Shown here: positions 16,692 through 25,338 of the stretch, piece by piece
Layout of the letters: the number at the start of each line of letters is the position of its first letter
Numbering within the stretch: position 1 is the first letter of the stretch
NCBI GenBank assembly: GCA_040391535.1
Contig: JBEBXQ010000045.1
Span: 1 to 30,221, forward strand
DNA from: JBEBXQ01 sp040391535
GTDB lineage: Bacteria; Bacteroidota; Bacteroidia; Cytophagales; Spirosomataceae
DNA length: 30,221 nt
Reading direction: 5' to 3'
Made by a program: the position numbers and the translations under genes
Notes under the pieces: generated by a model
Seen by the model: the letters and a program-made list of their open reading frames with translations, nothing else
Database searches by the model: none
What the model was told of the DNA's origin: nothing

Positions 16692-19041
16692 CCGATTGAT
16701 ATACGGGCTTATTTTCATTCTGGCCGTTATCGCCGGAGGATGTTCGGTCAAAAAACATATCCCTGAAGGTGAAATGTTATATGTGGGTGCCAACATTACT
16801 TTAAAGCCCGATACACTTGCTCCTAAAATGGACCTGAACAATCTGGAAAGTGAACTGGAAGGACTTGTACGCCCCACTCCCAATAAAACACTGTTTGGCT
16901 ACCCCTATAAAGTAGGCTTGTACTATTTTATGGGAGAACCCAAAAAGGAAAAAGGCTTCCGGAACTGGTTCCGGAAAAAACTGGGAGAACCACCTGTGTT
17001 TGTTACCAACCGGATGATATCGACCAATTCAGATATTCTGAAAAGCCATATCAATAACGAAGGTTATTTCCGTTCAACGGTACAGGGGAAGCTGGAACCG
17101 GTGAAATCATACACCACAAAAGCATTATACGAAGCTTCTGTAAAGCAACGCTACACCATCAATTCCTACCAATACCGGTTAAAAGACAGTACCGGCTTTT
17201 ATAAAGACCTCAAAGAGACTGAAGCGGCAAGCTATCTGAAACCGGGCAATCCTTACCGCCTTGAAGTAATAGAGGCAGAAAGGAGCAGAATTGACGCCAC
17301 ACTCAAGCAAAAAGGGTATTATTATTTCAGTCCGGATCATCTCATTGTAAAAGTCGATTCGTCTTTAAATAATCATAAAGCAGATCTTTTTCTGGAACTG
17401 AAACCGACTGTCCTTCAGACCGCGCTTAAACCCTACTATATAAGAGACATTTATGTTTTTGCAGAATCCGAAAGGATTTCATCCGATTCAACCGCGGGGA
17501 ATACTGAAATCAGGCGTGGCATCAAAATCGTTGACAAAACCAACTCCTACCGGAATTTCATTTTTACAGACGCCATTGCATTTGAAAGGGGATCTCTTTA
17601 TAACACAGAAGCACACAATACCTCTCTTGCACGGCTGGTCAATCTCAAGAACTTTAAATTTGTTAAAAACCAGTTCGAGCTGATTCCCCGCTCCGACTCC
17701 TCCATGCTGGATGTGTATTATTACCTTACACCACAGAAGAAAAAATTCGTTCAGACTGAATTAAGCGGTGTTACAAAATCAAATAACCTGGCCGGGGTTC
17801 AGTTTAATGTAGGCTGGAGTAACCGGAATATTTTCAGGGCAGCTGAAATGCTCCGCATCAGTGCAAGTATAGGAAAGGATGTGCAGATCGGAGGAGGAAG
17901 TGCTGCCAATTCCAATGATTTTTTCCGTTTTTCCACCGAAGCCGAACTCTCATTTCCCCGTTTCATTATACCTTTTTACAATCCGGATCCGGTATATAGC
18001 AGAGGATTGCCACGTACCTCCCTGACACTGGGATACGAATCACTCAATCAGATAGGACTTTACACGCTCACTTCCATCAGAGGGCACTGGAGTTATTACT
18101 GGCAGAAAAACACAAAATGGGAACACACACTTTCCCCGCTTGGTATTAACCTGGTAAGACCCGGCAATATCAGCAATGAGTTTATTGAAAAGCTTTTCGA
18201 ATCTGAAAACCCGCTGGATTTTAACCGCTATCTGAATATACTGCAAAACAGGCTTATCCTTGAATCTCAGTATAATTTCACCTTTAACCCGACCCGGAAA
18301 AGATTCAGCCCGCATCAGTTTGTCATCAGCGGGGGGATTAACCTTGCAGGAAATATAGCAGGGCTTTTCATCAAGAACAAAGACCCGGAAAGTGATATTC
18401 ACGGACAGATTTTCAATATCCCCTACGAACAGTTCAGCCGGTTCGATGGTGAAATAAAATATTTCTATGATGTCAACAGAACGGTAAGATGGGCTAACCG
18501 TTTCCTGTTCGGGCTGGGGATCCCTTACGGGAATTCCAAAACACTTCCCCAGATCAAGCAGTATTTTGCAGGTGGAAGCACCGGAATCAGAGCTTTTCAG
18601 GCAAGGACAGTCGGCCCGGGTGCCTATTACTCAACGCCTGAAGAACGGGCATCATTCGGTAATAACTCCTATGGAGATATCCGTCTTGAGTTCAATACCG
18701 AATTCCGTATTAAACTATCATCCTTATTGCAGACCGCTGTTTTTATGGATGCCGGGAATATCTGGGAATACCGCTATTCTGAATCTTCCAGGTTTGGAGA
18801 AGAAGCCGCTTTTACCTCTGATTTCTATAAGCAGATAGCTGTTGGCGGAGGAGTTGGCCTGCGCCTCGATTTTTCGTATCTGGTTTTTCGTCTTGATCTG
18901 GCTGTACCCTTCCGCAAACCCTGGTACACTATAGATGAGGATAAGACAACACCATGGGTATTTAATGAAATGAATTTCGGGGATAAGTCCTGGCGAAAAG
19001 AAAACCTGGTACTGAATATTGCTGTTGCATTTCCTTTCTGA
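16681..19041 (+). CDS. tamL: TamL: lipoprotein TamA-like outer-membrane beta-barrel (Omp85 family)
   Basis: The start chosen is the ATG at 16681, which gives 786 residues with a clear lipoprotein signal peptide (MKNNRLIYGLIFILAVIAGGC, acylated Cys21). An upstream in-frame ATG at 16594 would bury that signal behind 29 tamB-antisense-frame residues. POTRA-like segments run to about residue 370 (KQKGYYYFSPDHLIVKV; YNTEAHNTSLARLVNLKNFKFV), followed by a bacterial surface antigen (D15/Omp85) barrel. The conserved loop-6 motif is IRAF (636-639) within GGSTGIRAFQARTVGPGAY, in place of the usual VRGF/Y. The barrel ends LNIAVAFPF with the C-terminal Phe expected of an outer-membrane protein. In Bacteroidota this lipidated TamA variant, TamL, works with TamB in outer-membrane assembly; the 11-bp overlap with tamB fits. 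Confidence 0.92.
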   Translation: MKNNRLIYGLIFILAVIAGGCSVKKHIPEGEMLYVGANITLKPDTLAPKMDLNNLESELEGLVRPTPNKTLFGYPYKVGLYYFMGEPKKEKGFRNWFRKKLGEPPVFVTNRMISTNSDILKSHINNEGYFRSTVQGKLEPVKSYTTKALYEASVKQRYTINSYQYRLKDSTGFYKDLKETEAASYLKPGNPYRLEVIEAERSRIDATLKQKGYYYFSPDHLIVKVDSSLNNHKADLFLELKPTVLQTALKPYYIRDIYVFAESERISSDSTAGNTEIRRGIKIVDKTNSYRNFIFTDAIAFERGSLYNTEAHNTSLARLVNLKNFKFVKNQFELIPRSDSSMLDVYYYLTPQKKKFVQTELSGVTKSNNLAGVQFNVGWSNRNIFRAAEMLRISASIGKDVQIGGGSAANSNDFFRFSTEAELSFPRFIIPFYNPDPVYSRGLPRTSLTLGYESLNQIGLYTLTSIRGHWSYYWQKNTKWEHTLSPLGINLVRPGNISNEFIEKLFESENPLDFNRYLNILQNRLILESQYNFTFNPTRKRFSPHQFVISGGINLAGNIAGLFIKNKDPESDIHGQIFNIPYEQFSRFDGEIKYFYDVNRTVRWANRFLFGLGIPYGNSKTLPQIKQYFAGGSTGIRAFQARTVGPGAYYSTPEERASFGNNSYGDIRLEFNTEFRIKLSSLLQTAVFMDAGNIWEYRYSESSRFGEEAAFTSDFYKQIAVGGGVGLRLDFSYLVFRLDLAVPFRKPWYTIDEDKTTPWVFNEMNFGDKSWRKENLVLNIAVAFPF

Positions 19042-19544
19042 GCCGTTTTAAAAAACGGTGATCTTTATTTTCTGAAATTGTTCCATCCGCACTTCCCGGC
19101 CGGGTCTTCAAGGTCTGCTGAGCAATGCCGGAAATTTAACGCTGAATTTAACAGCAAATATCATTGCTGTTATTCCGTCATCCAATCCGATGAAGATAGT
19201 ACTAAATCATGAGTGTCGTTAATAAAGCTATTCTATTGTCTTTGTGATAAAAATTCCGAATATCTCACTACACAATTACTACAATTAATTGCATATCAAT
19301 ATATTACTATAATTTCGAAATATTTATACCTCTGAGCACCCAACTACCTTCCGTTCAGAATACAACCGGTTGCCTGACCCTTTCCTGTTAAAGAAATTGC
19401 ATTTTTTCGTGCATCCGGATTTCAACAAATACTGTCCGGCTCTATTGTAGCAATCATTTTTCCTCCATTTATATAAAAATATTTAAGAATCTTCCGTAAA
19501 TTCCCCTTTTCAAAGAACAACCCGTTACTAAAATTACGAAAACA
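19042..19544. other. 503-bp intergenic region between tamL and the Tat-oxidoreductase operon
   Basis: No gene is supported on either strand in this AT-rich stretch. A small hairpin (CCGTTT/AAACGG, 19043-19048 with 19053-19058) just after the tamL stop could act as a weak terminator. A promoter candidate, TTG (19289-19291), 18 bp, then TAATTTCG (19310-19317, one mismatch to TAnnTTTG), would imply a long leader of about 220 nt for the next operon. I see no riboswitch or repeat that I can name. Confidence 0.5.
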
Positions 19545-20837
19545 ATGAGTACTTCGCGCAGAGATATTCTGAAATTAGCAGGTTTGGCGATGGCAGGGAC
19601 AGCCTTCCCAGCTATTATTAAATCAAACAAGGTATATGCCGGAATGAACAGTGAAACCCTTAAAGTGGGTTTGATTGGATGTGGTGGTCGTGGCTCCGGG
19701 GCTGCAAAACAAGCCCTTTCAGCTGATAAAAACACTGTTTTACATGCTGTTGGTGATATTTTTCAGGATAAAATGGACCTATCGCTGGACAGTCTGAAAA
19801 AAGTGCACGGCGACAGAGCGAATGTTCCTCAGGATCGTCAGTTTATTGGTTTTGACGCCTTTCAGAAAGTGTTGGATTCAGGAGTAGATGTGGTTATTCT
19901 GACTACGCCTCCTCATTTCCGCCCGCACCACCTGGAAGCAGCAGTAAAAGCAGGAAAACATACATTTTGTGAAAAACCGGTTGCAGTAGATGCACAGGGT
20001 GTAAGGAGAGTACTGGAAGCGGCAAAAATCGCGAAACAGAAAAATATCTCCCTGATGTCAGGCTTCTGCTGGAGATTCCACTTCCCTAAAAGAGAAGCTT
20101 TCGGACGTATTCTTGACGGTGGCATCGGTGATGTAACTACTGTATACAATACTTATAATACCGGCCTGCTGTGGTCTAAACCACGGGTAGACGGCATGAC
20201 TGACGCGGAATATGTACTTCGCAACTGGTTATACTATACATGGCTGTCAGGTGACCATATTGTAGAACAGGCCATCCACAGCATTGATATGATGTCATGG
20301 GCTTATGGTGATAAATTGCCTGTCAGCGCATCCGGAACAGGTGGCCGGCAGGTACGGGTAGACCCGGCATTCGGTCATATTTATGATCACTTCGCTATTT
20401 CATACGAATATGAAAACGGTGCAAAAGGATTCCACTTCTCACGCCAGCAGGCCAACTGTGACAGCAGCTATCTTGTTGAATCATTGGGTACCAAAGGCCG
20501 GGCTATGGTGAACTGTTCCAAAAACGTTCATGAAATCACAGGAGCGAAAAAGAACTGGAAATACGAAGGTAAGTCTAACGACATGTATCAGACTGAGCAT
20601 GATGAGCTGTTTGCAGCTATCCGTAGCGGTAAAACGATTAACCAGGGCGAAGCAATGGCCAACAGTACCTTGTTAGGTATCATGGGTCGTATGGCTGCCT
20701 ATACCGGTAAAACCATTACATGGGAGCAGGCATTTAATTCAAACGAGCGCCTCGGCCCGGCAGTTGAATCGTATAGTTTTGACATGAAAGTACCCGACAT
20801 TGAAATCGCAAAACCAGGCATTACCCCATTTGCATAA
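19545..20837 (+). CDS. Tat-exported Gfo/Idh/MocA family NAD(P)-dependent oxidoreductase
   Basis: The 430-residue protein begins with a twin-arginine signal (TSRRDILKLAGLAMAGTAFP), so it should be exported folded with its bound cofactor. A Rossmann domain follows with VGLIGCGGRGSG (dinucleotide loop, ~41-52), TTPPHFRPHHLEAAVKAGKH and the family EKP motif (143-145, catalytic Lys). The C-terminal alpha/beta domain carries WLSGDHIVEQAIHSIDMM, with the conserved His typical of the sugar-processing branch. Members oxidise or reduce sugars, cyclitols and glycosides; Tat-secreted versions in Bacteroidota act on glycans in the periplasm. The next gene, 53 bp downstream, is a Tat-signal TIM-barrel isomerase/epimerase-like protein, so the two probably form one pathway. 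The substrate is unknown. Confidence 0.92.
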   Translation: MSTSRRDILKLAGLAMAGTAFPAIIKSNKVYAGMNSETLKVGLIGCGGRGSGAAKQALSADKNTVLHAVGDIFQDKMDLSLDSLKKVHGDRANVPQDRQFIGFDAFQKVLDSGVDVVILTTPPHFRPHHLEAAVKAGKHTFCEKPVAVDAQGVRRVLEAAKIAKQKNISLMSGFCWRFHFPKREAFGRILDGGIGDVTTVYNTYNTGLLWSKPRVDGMTDAEYVLRNWLYYTWLSGDHIVEQAIHSIDMMSWAYGDKLPVSASGTGGRQVRVDPAFGHIYDHFAISYEYENGAKGFHFSRQQANCDSSYLVESLGTKGRAMVNCSKNVHEITGAKKNWKYEGKSNDMYQTEHDELFAAIRSGKTINQGEAMANSTLLGIMGRMAAYTGKTITWEQAFNSNERLGPAVESYSFDMKVPDIEIAKPGITPFA

Positions 20838-20890
20838 TCCATTTTAAAGCAAATGAGTTGATTTCAAATAAAGCCTAATTGTAAATTTCA

Positions 20891-21802
20891 ATGCAAAGAA
20901 GAACATTTTTGAAAAATACCATGGCCGCATCTGCAGTTGTGGCAGGTGCAGGAATTACGGATGCATTTGGTAATACTTATGCACCGTCATCTCCTCCTCC
21001 CATGATTAAAAAAAGCCTGAAATGGGGCATGGTGAAAGGTGATAACCTTTCTGTCATGGATAAGTTCAAGCTCCTGAAGGAAGTAGGTTTCGACGGTGTT
21101 GAACTGGATGCTCCCAATAATTTAGATGTAAAGGAAATACTGGCGGCAAGGGATGCTACAGGTCTGGAAATACCGGGTGTAGTTAATTCCGTACACTGGA
21201 AATCCCCTATGTCTGATCCTGACCCAAAAGTGAGGGAAGCCTGTACACAATCCATGATCAAGGCACTTAACGATTGCAAAACCTATGGCGGAACAACCGT
21301 TTTGCTGGTTCCTGGTGTCGTTAATGATAAAATTTCATACAAGGATGCCTATGAGCGTTCACAGGCTGAAATCAGAAAACTATTACCTGTAGCCGAAAAA
21401 ACAGGTATTAAGATTGCACTGGAAAATGTATGGAACAGTTTCCTGATCAGTCCGATCGAAGCGGCCCGTTATGTGGATGAAATTAACCATCCGCTGGTAG
21501 GCTGGTATTTTGACGTAGGGAATATTCTTCGCTATGGCTGGCCGGTCCACTGGATTGAAGTATTAGGTAAGCGCATCATGAAACTGGATATCAAAGAATT
21601 CAGCCTGAAAAAAATGCAGGAGGAAGGTCTTTGGAAAGGTTTTGGTGTAGAACTGATGGAAGGCGATTGCAACTGGCCGGAAGTAAATAAAGCCCTGACC
21701 AAAATTGGTTACAGTGGCTGGGCTTCGGCGGAAGTAAACGGCGGAGATCGTGAGCGCCTGGAATTCCTGGCAAAACGAATGGATTTAATATTCAAAGCAT
21801 AA
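20891..21802 (+). CDS. Tat-exported sugar phosphate isomerase/epimerase-like TIM-barrel protein
   Basis: The 303-residue product starts with a twin-arginine-type signal (MQRRTFLKNTMAASAVVAGAG) and continues as an AP_endonuc_2/xylose isomerase-like TIM barrel. Likely metal or catalytic positions on successive strands are His102 (VNSVHW), Glu178 (IKIALENVW), Asp208 (GWYFDVGN), Asp233 (KLDIKEF) and Glu281 (WASAEVNGG). The domain is shared by sugar epimerases, hydroxypyruvate isomerases and recently described keto-glycoside lyases. Export to the periplasm and pairing with a Tat-exported Gfo/Idh/MocA oxidoreductase argue for action on a free or glycosidic keto-sugar rather than a phosphorylated one. 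A strong hairpin terminator follows. Confidence 0.9.
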   Translation: MQRRTFLKNTMAASAVVAGAGITDAFGNTYAPSSPPPMIKKSLKWGMVKGDNLSVMDKFKLLKEVGFDGVELDAPNNLDVKEILAARDATGLEIPGVVNSVHWKSPMSDPDPKVREACTQSMIKALNDCKTYGGTTVLLVPGVVNDKISYKDAYERSQAEIRKLLPVAEKTGIKIALENVWNSFLISPIEAARYVDEINHPLVGWYFDVGNILRYGWPVHWIEVLGKRIMKLDIKEFSLKKMQEEGLWKGFGVELMEGDCNWPEVNKALTKIGYSGWASAEVNGGDRERLEFLAKRMDLIFKA

Positions 21803-21814
21803 GGATCAATAGCA

Positions 21815-21856
21815 AAGAGAGACTGCCTCAGAACTCAAAACCGGGCAGTCTCTCTT
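21815..21856. terminator. Bidirectional terminator between convergent genes
   Basis: A perfect 13-bp stem (21815-21827 with 21844-21856, arm AAGAGAGACTGCC) encloses a 16-nt loop. It ends one base before the stop codon of the minus-strand gene at 21858 and begins 12 bp after the plus-strand stop. It probably terminates both convergent transcripts. Confidence 0.75.
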
Positions 21857-21857
21857 C

Positions 21858-22421
21858 CTATTCAACCCACCCCCATGGTGCCGGAGGTTCAGGCACTTCA
21901 TTACTGAGATCAAATAATACTGAAATCTCCCGGTCACTTCCGATCCGCTTCAGGTTATAACTGAAAACCATCTCTTTCAGTGTTATCCACCAGACATTCC
22001 CTGACGCGTAACCGATTCTTTCAGCAGTTTCTTTATCGGCAGGAAAAACCTGCATATCGGCGAAGCCAGCATTCGTGGCAGTTCCCCCGTATTGTGTGAT
22101 TTCATCTTCGCTTCCATCTTCATGCCGGTGATCATGCTTTAGAGTAATCATTCCGTTTTCTTTTGTCAGAACCCATGTTCTGGACCGGTTGTCCCCTACA
22201 TAAAAAGGAATGCGGATACGGCCCGGCTCACAGGCGCGCACATGCATGACGAGCTTTTTATCATTAAAGTCGGGATGAGATATGCCGGGTTTTAGCCGGC
22301 CTTCAAACGACTTGCCGCACAACTGCTGCAATTGTTGCCAGAACTCCTCGGCCGGTTGTACTTTCTGAGCATACAAGACCGGAGTGAGCCATAGCATTAA
22401 AACGGTAAAAACTGATTTCAT
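21858..22421 (-). CDS. Small secreted protein of unknown function
   Basis: The 187-residue product has a cleavable signal peptide (MKSVFTVLMLWLTPVLYAQ), so it is periplasmic or secreted. The mature protein is beta-rich, with two Cys (35 and 64) that could form a disulfide (LCGKSFEGRL and VRACEPG). A striking block follows, RTWVLTKENGMITLKHDHRHEDGSEDEITQYGG, with His and Asp/Glu spaced like a ligand or metal site (HDHRHED at 96-102). The tail is EPPAPWGW. These features look conserved rather than random, and similar small secreted proteins occur in other Gram-negatives, but I know no function. The stop codon abuts the shared bidirectional terminator. Confidence 0.75.
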   Translation of the reverse strand: MKSVFTVLMLWLTPVLYAQKVQPAEEFWQQLQQLCGKSFEGRLKPGISHPDFNDKKLVMHVRACEPGRIRIPFYVGDNRSRTWVLTKENGMITLKHDHRHEDGSEDEITQYGGTATNAGFADMQVFPADKETAERIGYASGNVWWITLKEMVFSYNLKRIGSDREISVLFDLSNEVPEPPAPWGWVE

Positions 22422-22721
22422 TAAAAAAGAGATTAAACTGACCTGCCAATGATAACAGCTTCTAAGGTACTAAAGAAAACCATTACGCTGAAATCCTCTG
22501 AATGTTTCTTCAATACCATCATGCATATGAATGTTAAACCCGGCAAAAGTCTGACACTTCACCGGCTTTCATTCTGTTTTCCTGTATTTTTATAAAACAA
22601 TCAGCTGAAATTTGTATAAAATTGTAAATCAAAACGCAGCGCATTACAAATGATTCATTCTGTTGCCATAGCATAAATCAGCATTATAATTTTTTATCAG
22701 AGCTTCAAAACAAATACAACT
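22422..22721. other. 300-bp divergent intergenic region
   Basis: This AT-rich gap separates the divergent secreted-protein gene and the NlpC/P60 gene. No coding sequence is supported. A promoter candidate for the plus-strand gene is TTG (22663-22665), 21 bp, then TAATTTTT (22687-22694, one mismatch to TAnnTTTG), about 28 bp before the ATG at 22722. No clear promoter was found for the minus-strand gene. Confidence 0.4.
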
Positions 22722-23939
22722 ATGAAGTCCCTCTCTCTTTTGGTTTTAATTTTCCTGACTGTATTACCGGATCAGTGCATTGCACAGACAGATTCTACGG
22801 AATACAAAAAAATCGTCTCCTTAGTGCAGCAGACGCAAAAACAATTTATTCCTGACAAAAGAACCGCTGTATTTGAACTGAACCCGGACAAAGCCGGAAA
22901 CCTGCACATTGAAACTACAGATCCGCAGGCCGAAAGCTTTTTCAGGCAACAACTGAGCACACAGCACATCCGGACGACCGTTACCACGGAAGTATACCCT
23001 TCCCCTACCCTGAAAGATCAGGTATACGGACTCGTCAATCTTTCGGTGGTCAATGTACGAACCGCTCCGCGCCATTCTGCCGAAATGGCTACTCAGGTTT
23101 TATTAGGCACACAACTCGATCTGTTAAAATTTGAATCGGGTTATTACCTTGTCCGGACACCGGAAGGTTATATTGCCTGGCTTGACCATTATGCGGTTAA
23201 ACCCAAAACCCGTGATGAAATCAACGAATGGAAAAAGCATAACAAACTCATCTTCACGGCAGACTATGGTCATGCGTTAGCTGAAGCAAGCCCTCATTCC
23301 AAACGGGTGTCGGACCTTGTAATGGGTAATATTCTTGAAAATCTGGGAGAAGCAAAAGGTTTTTACAAAGTAGGTTTCCCGGACGGACGGACCGCATTTA
23401 TACCCAAAGCGGAAATGACTGATTATAGCCAATGGCTCAACCGGAAAACGGTTACCGCGAAGGAAATTCTAAATATTGCCGAGAAGCTCATCGGTGTGCC
23501 GTATCTGTGGGGCGGTACTTCCATCAAAGGCGTGGATTGCAGCGGATTGACAAAAACCGCCTATTTCATGAACGGAATGATCATCCCCAGAGATGCTTCA
23601 CAGCAGGTACTATCCGGTCAGCCTGTTGAAATACTGGCAGAAAACAAAGAACCGGATCAGCAAAAAATCCTCAGCAATCTGCAGGCGGGAGATTTGCTTT
23701 TTTTCGCAGGTTCAAAACAAACGAATCCTGATGCCAGGGTTACCCATGTTGCCATTTATATCGGGAATGGAGAATTCATTCATTCGGCAGGACTGGTCAG
23801 AATTAACAGTCTTATTCCGGGTACTTCCAACTTTGATGAAACACAATATAATACCCTGGTATCAGCCCGGCGATATCTGGGTTATGCAGGTACTGAAGGA
23901 TTGTCACTGGTGTCGGAACATAAGGCTTACCGTCCCTGA
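22722..23939 (+). CDS. SH3-domain NlpC/P60 cell-wall peptidase (C40 family)
   Basis: The 405-residue protein has a signal peptide (MKSLSLLVLIFLTVLPDQCIAQ) and two bacterial SH3-like domains (~104-158, with VNLSVVNVRTAPRHSAEMATQVLLG, and ~172-232). A C-terminal NlpC/P60 domain (~244-385) follows. The catalytic triad is visible: Cys273 (KGVDCSGLT), His342 (RVTHVAIYIGNG) and His354 (EFIHSAG). The family usually cleaves the gamma-D-Glu to meso-Dap bond of peptidoglycan stem peptides, and the SH3 domains restrict which peptides enter the site. It acts in the periplasm or on the released muropeptide pool. Bacteroidota orthologues often sit beside muropeptide-catabolism genes; here the neighbours are a DUF5009 acyltransferase and, further along, an L,D-carboxypeptidase. 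Confidence 0.93.
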   Translation: MKSLSLLVLIFLTVLPDQCIAQTDSTEYKKIVSLVQQTQKQFIPDKRTAVFELNPDKAGNLHIETTDPQAESFFRQQLSTQHIRTTVTTEVYPSPTLKDQVYGLVNLSVVNVRTAPRHSAEMATQVLLGTQLDLLKFESGYYLVRTPEGYIAWLDHYAVKPKTRDEINEWKKHNKLIFTADYGHALAEASPHSKRVSDLVMGNILENLGEAKGFYKVGFPDGRTAFIPKAEMTDYSQWLNRKTVTAKEILNIAEKLIGVPYLWGGTSIKGVDCSGLTKTAYFMNGMIIPRDASQQVLSGQPVEILAENKEPDQQKILSNLQAGDLLFFAGSKQTNPDARVTHVAIYIGNGEFIHSAGLVRINSLIPGTSNFDETQYNTLVSARRYLGYAGTEGLSLVSEHKAYRP

Positions 23940-23955
23940 CCTCCTAAAACTATAA

Positions 23956-23993
23956 ACCCGGATACAACCTTATTTATCCGACTGCATCCGGGT
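23956..23993. terminator. Hairpin between convergent genes
   Basis: An 8-bp perfect stem (ACCCGGAT 23956-23963 with ATCCGGGT 23986-23993) encloses a 22-nt loop between the stops of the NlpC/P60 gene and the minus-strand acyltransferase. It is a probable bidirectional terminator, although no strong T-run follows on either side. Confidence 0.5.
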
Positions 23994-24003
23994 CCACATG
24001 ATC

Positions 24004-25188
24004 CTAAATCTTTATGAACAATTTCTTTTTATACATCCATCTCAGCAATAGAAATTCCAGCCCCAGAATCAGAAAGCCACTTACCAGTGTGCGGTAACCT
24101 TCACCAAAGACAGCATCGTAGTTTTCACCCAGATGAGTCCTGAGTGAACTGCCGATAAAAGCGTCAATTCCGTGGGCAATTAAATAAGCAGCAATGGAAT
24201 TGGTGCCAATCACGATCAGGAAGTAAAACCACGATTGCTTCTGTTTTACATCGACAACAATATAAAAAAGTGTCAGCAACAGGAAACACCATGCACCGCT
24301 GTAAAGTACCCATGCGGGTGTCCATATTCTTTTTACGATCGGATTCATTCCCGTCCAGCTCAGTAACAAAGCTCCTCCCATCAGACAGGCCGACGCAATG
24401 ACACACTTTTTGATAAAAGCTGAGGGAGACTCCATATTTCTCAGCCATTGTCCTGCAATTAATCCCAGAAGCATCGTACCGAGCGTTGGAATAAAGCTCA
24501 ATGTAGAATACCCTCCCCTGTTAAATAAAAACTCCTTTTCACGGGGAAACAGATTCATAAACCACTGATCAAATGCCCACGCCGGGTTTGTATTCTTATT
24601 CCAGTGCGCTGCAAAACCGCTTAAATGATGCTCCCAGTCAGCCGCTACCCCGGCCATTGACCAGTCAAAACCCGGTCCGGGTAAAGGATAAAGCGCGAAT
24701 AACAGAAAATATCCTGCCAGAATACCCCCCAGACTTACCCACTGGATTCTCTCACGGGCAAACCCAAGTGCAAACAAAACCGGATAGCCTAATCCGATCT
24801 GGGACAGGGTATCTTCAAAAGTAAAGTTGGTTTGCGTCGCATTCATCGAACGAAGGAAAACCCCCAGGAACACCAGAATCAGCGAACGTTTGATCGTATG
24901 CATCCACATGGTACGTTTATCCTGTTTTTTTGAGATGCGGCTGGCAATCGAATAAGGTAATGCCACACCCACCAGAAATGAAAAGGACGGTTGAATCAGA
25001 TCATGTAATGAGCAGCCAATCCAGGGGACATGGCTCTGATGAAAACTCAGAAATTCCCAGAAAGAACTGTCGGGATAAGCTTTGGCTACATTGCTGAGGC
25101 GCAGGACTTCAGCCATCATCAGAAACATGACAAAACCCCGGTAGGCATCCACCGAGGATACTCTTTGAGGCGGTAACGTATTTTTCAT
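24004..25188 (-). CDS. DUF5009/HGSNAT-like membrane acyltransferase
   Basis: The 394-residue protein is polytopic, with about ten hydrophobic segments. It begins with the family opening RVSSVDAYRGFVMFLMMAEVLRL and continues with HQSHVPWIGCSLHDLIQPSFSFLVGVALPYSI, the His/Asp-bearing conserved block of DUF5009 and heparan-alpha-glucosaminide N-acetyltransferase-like (YeiB/NagX-type) proteins. These are thought to move an acetyl group across the inner membrane onto an amino sugar or other glycan; the Bacteroidota members are not well characterised. The N-terminal Asp-Ala-Tyr-Arg-Gly motif is intact and the length is normal. It is convergent with the NlpC/P60 gene and divergent from a YccF gene. 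A sialate O-acetylesterase lies nearby, which may point to glycan acetyl-group turnover, but this is only inference. Confidence 0.85.
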   Translation of the reverse strand: MKNTLPPQRVSSVDAYRGFVMFLMMAEVLRLSNVAKAYPDSSFWEFLSFHQSHVPWIGCSLHDLIQPSFSFLVGVALPYSIASRISKKQDKRTMWMHTIKRSLILVFLGVFLRSMNATQTNFTFEDTLSQIGLGYPVLFALGFARERIQWVSLGGILAGYFLLFALYPLPGPGFDWSMAGVAADWEHHLSGFAAHWNKNTNPAWAFDQWFMNLFPREKEFLFNRGGYSTLSFIPTLGTMLLGLIAGQWLRNMESPSAFIKKCVIASACLMGGALLLSWTGMNPIVKRIWTPAWVLYSGAWCFLLLTLFYIVVDVKQKQSWFYFLIVIGTNSIAAYLIAHGIDAFIGSSLRTHLGENYDAVFGEGYRTLVSGFLILGLEFLLLRWMYKKKLFIKI

Positions 25189-25311
25189 TCGGGTAAGTTA
25201 TTAATACTGGAGATTAAAAGCGGGGAATTATTCGTTTTCTACTGAATATACCGCTGACAGGCGCAAACAGCCTATTCCGTCAGCCATATAGGAATTATTA
25301 AGAGATAATCT

Positions 25312-25319
25312 TACATTTG
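25312..25319 (+). promoter_or_regulatory. Promoter -7 element upstream of the YccF gene
   Basis: TACATTTG matches TAnnTTTG exactly and lies 19 bp before the ATG at 25339, so the leader would be about 13 nt. No convincing TTG is present at -33, which makes this a one-sided match. Confidence 0.4.
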
Positions 25320-25338
25320 GCTCCTAAACATATCTGGT

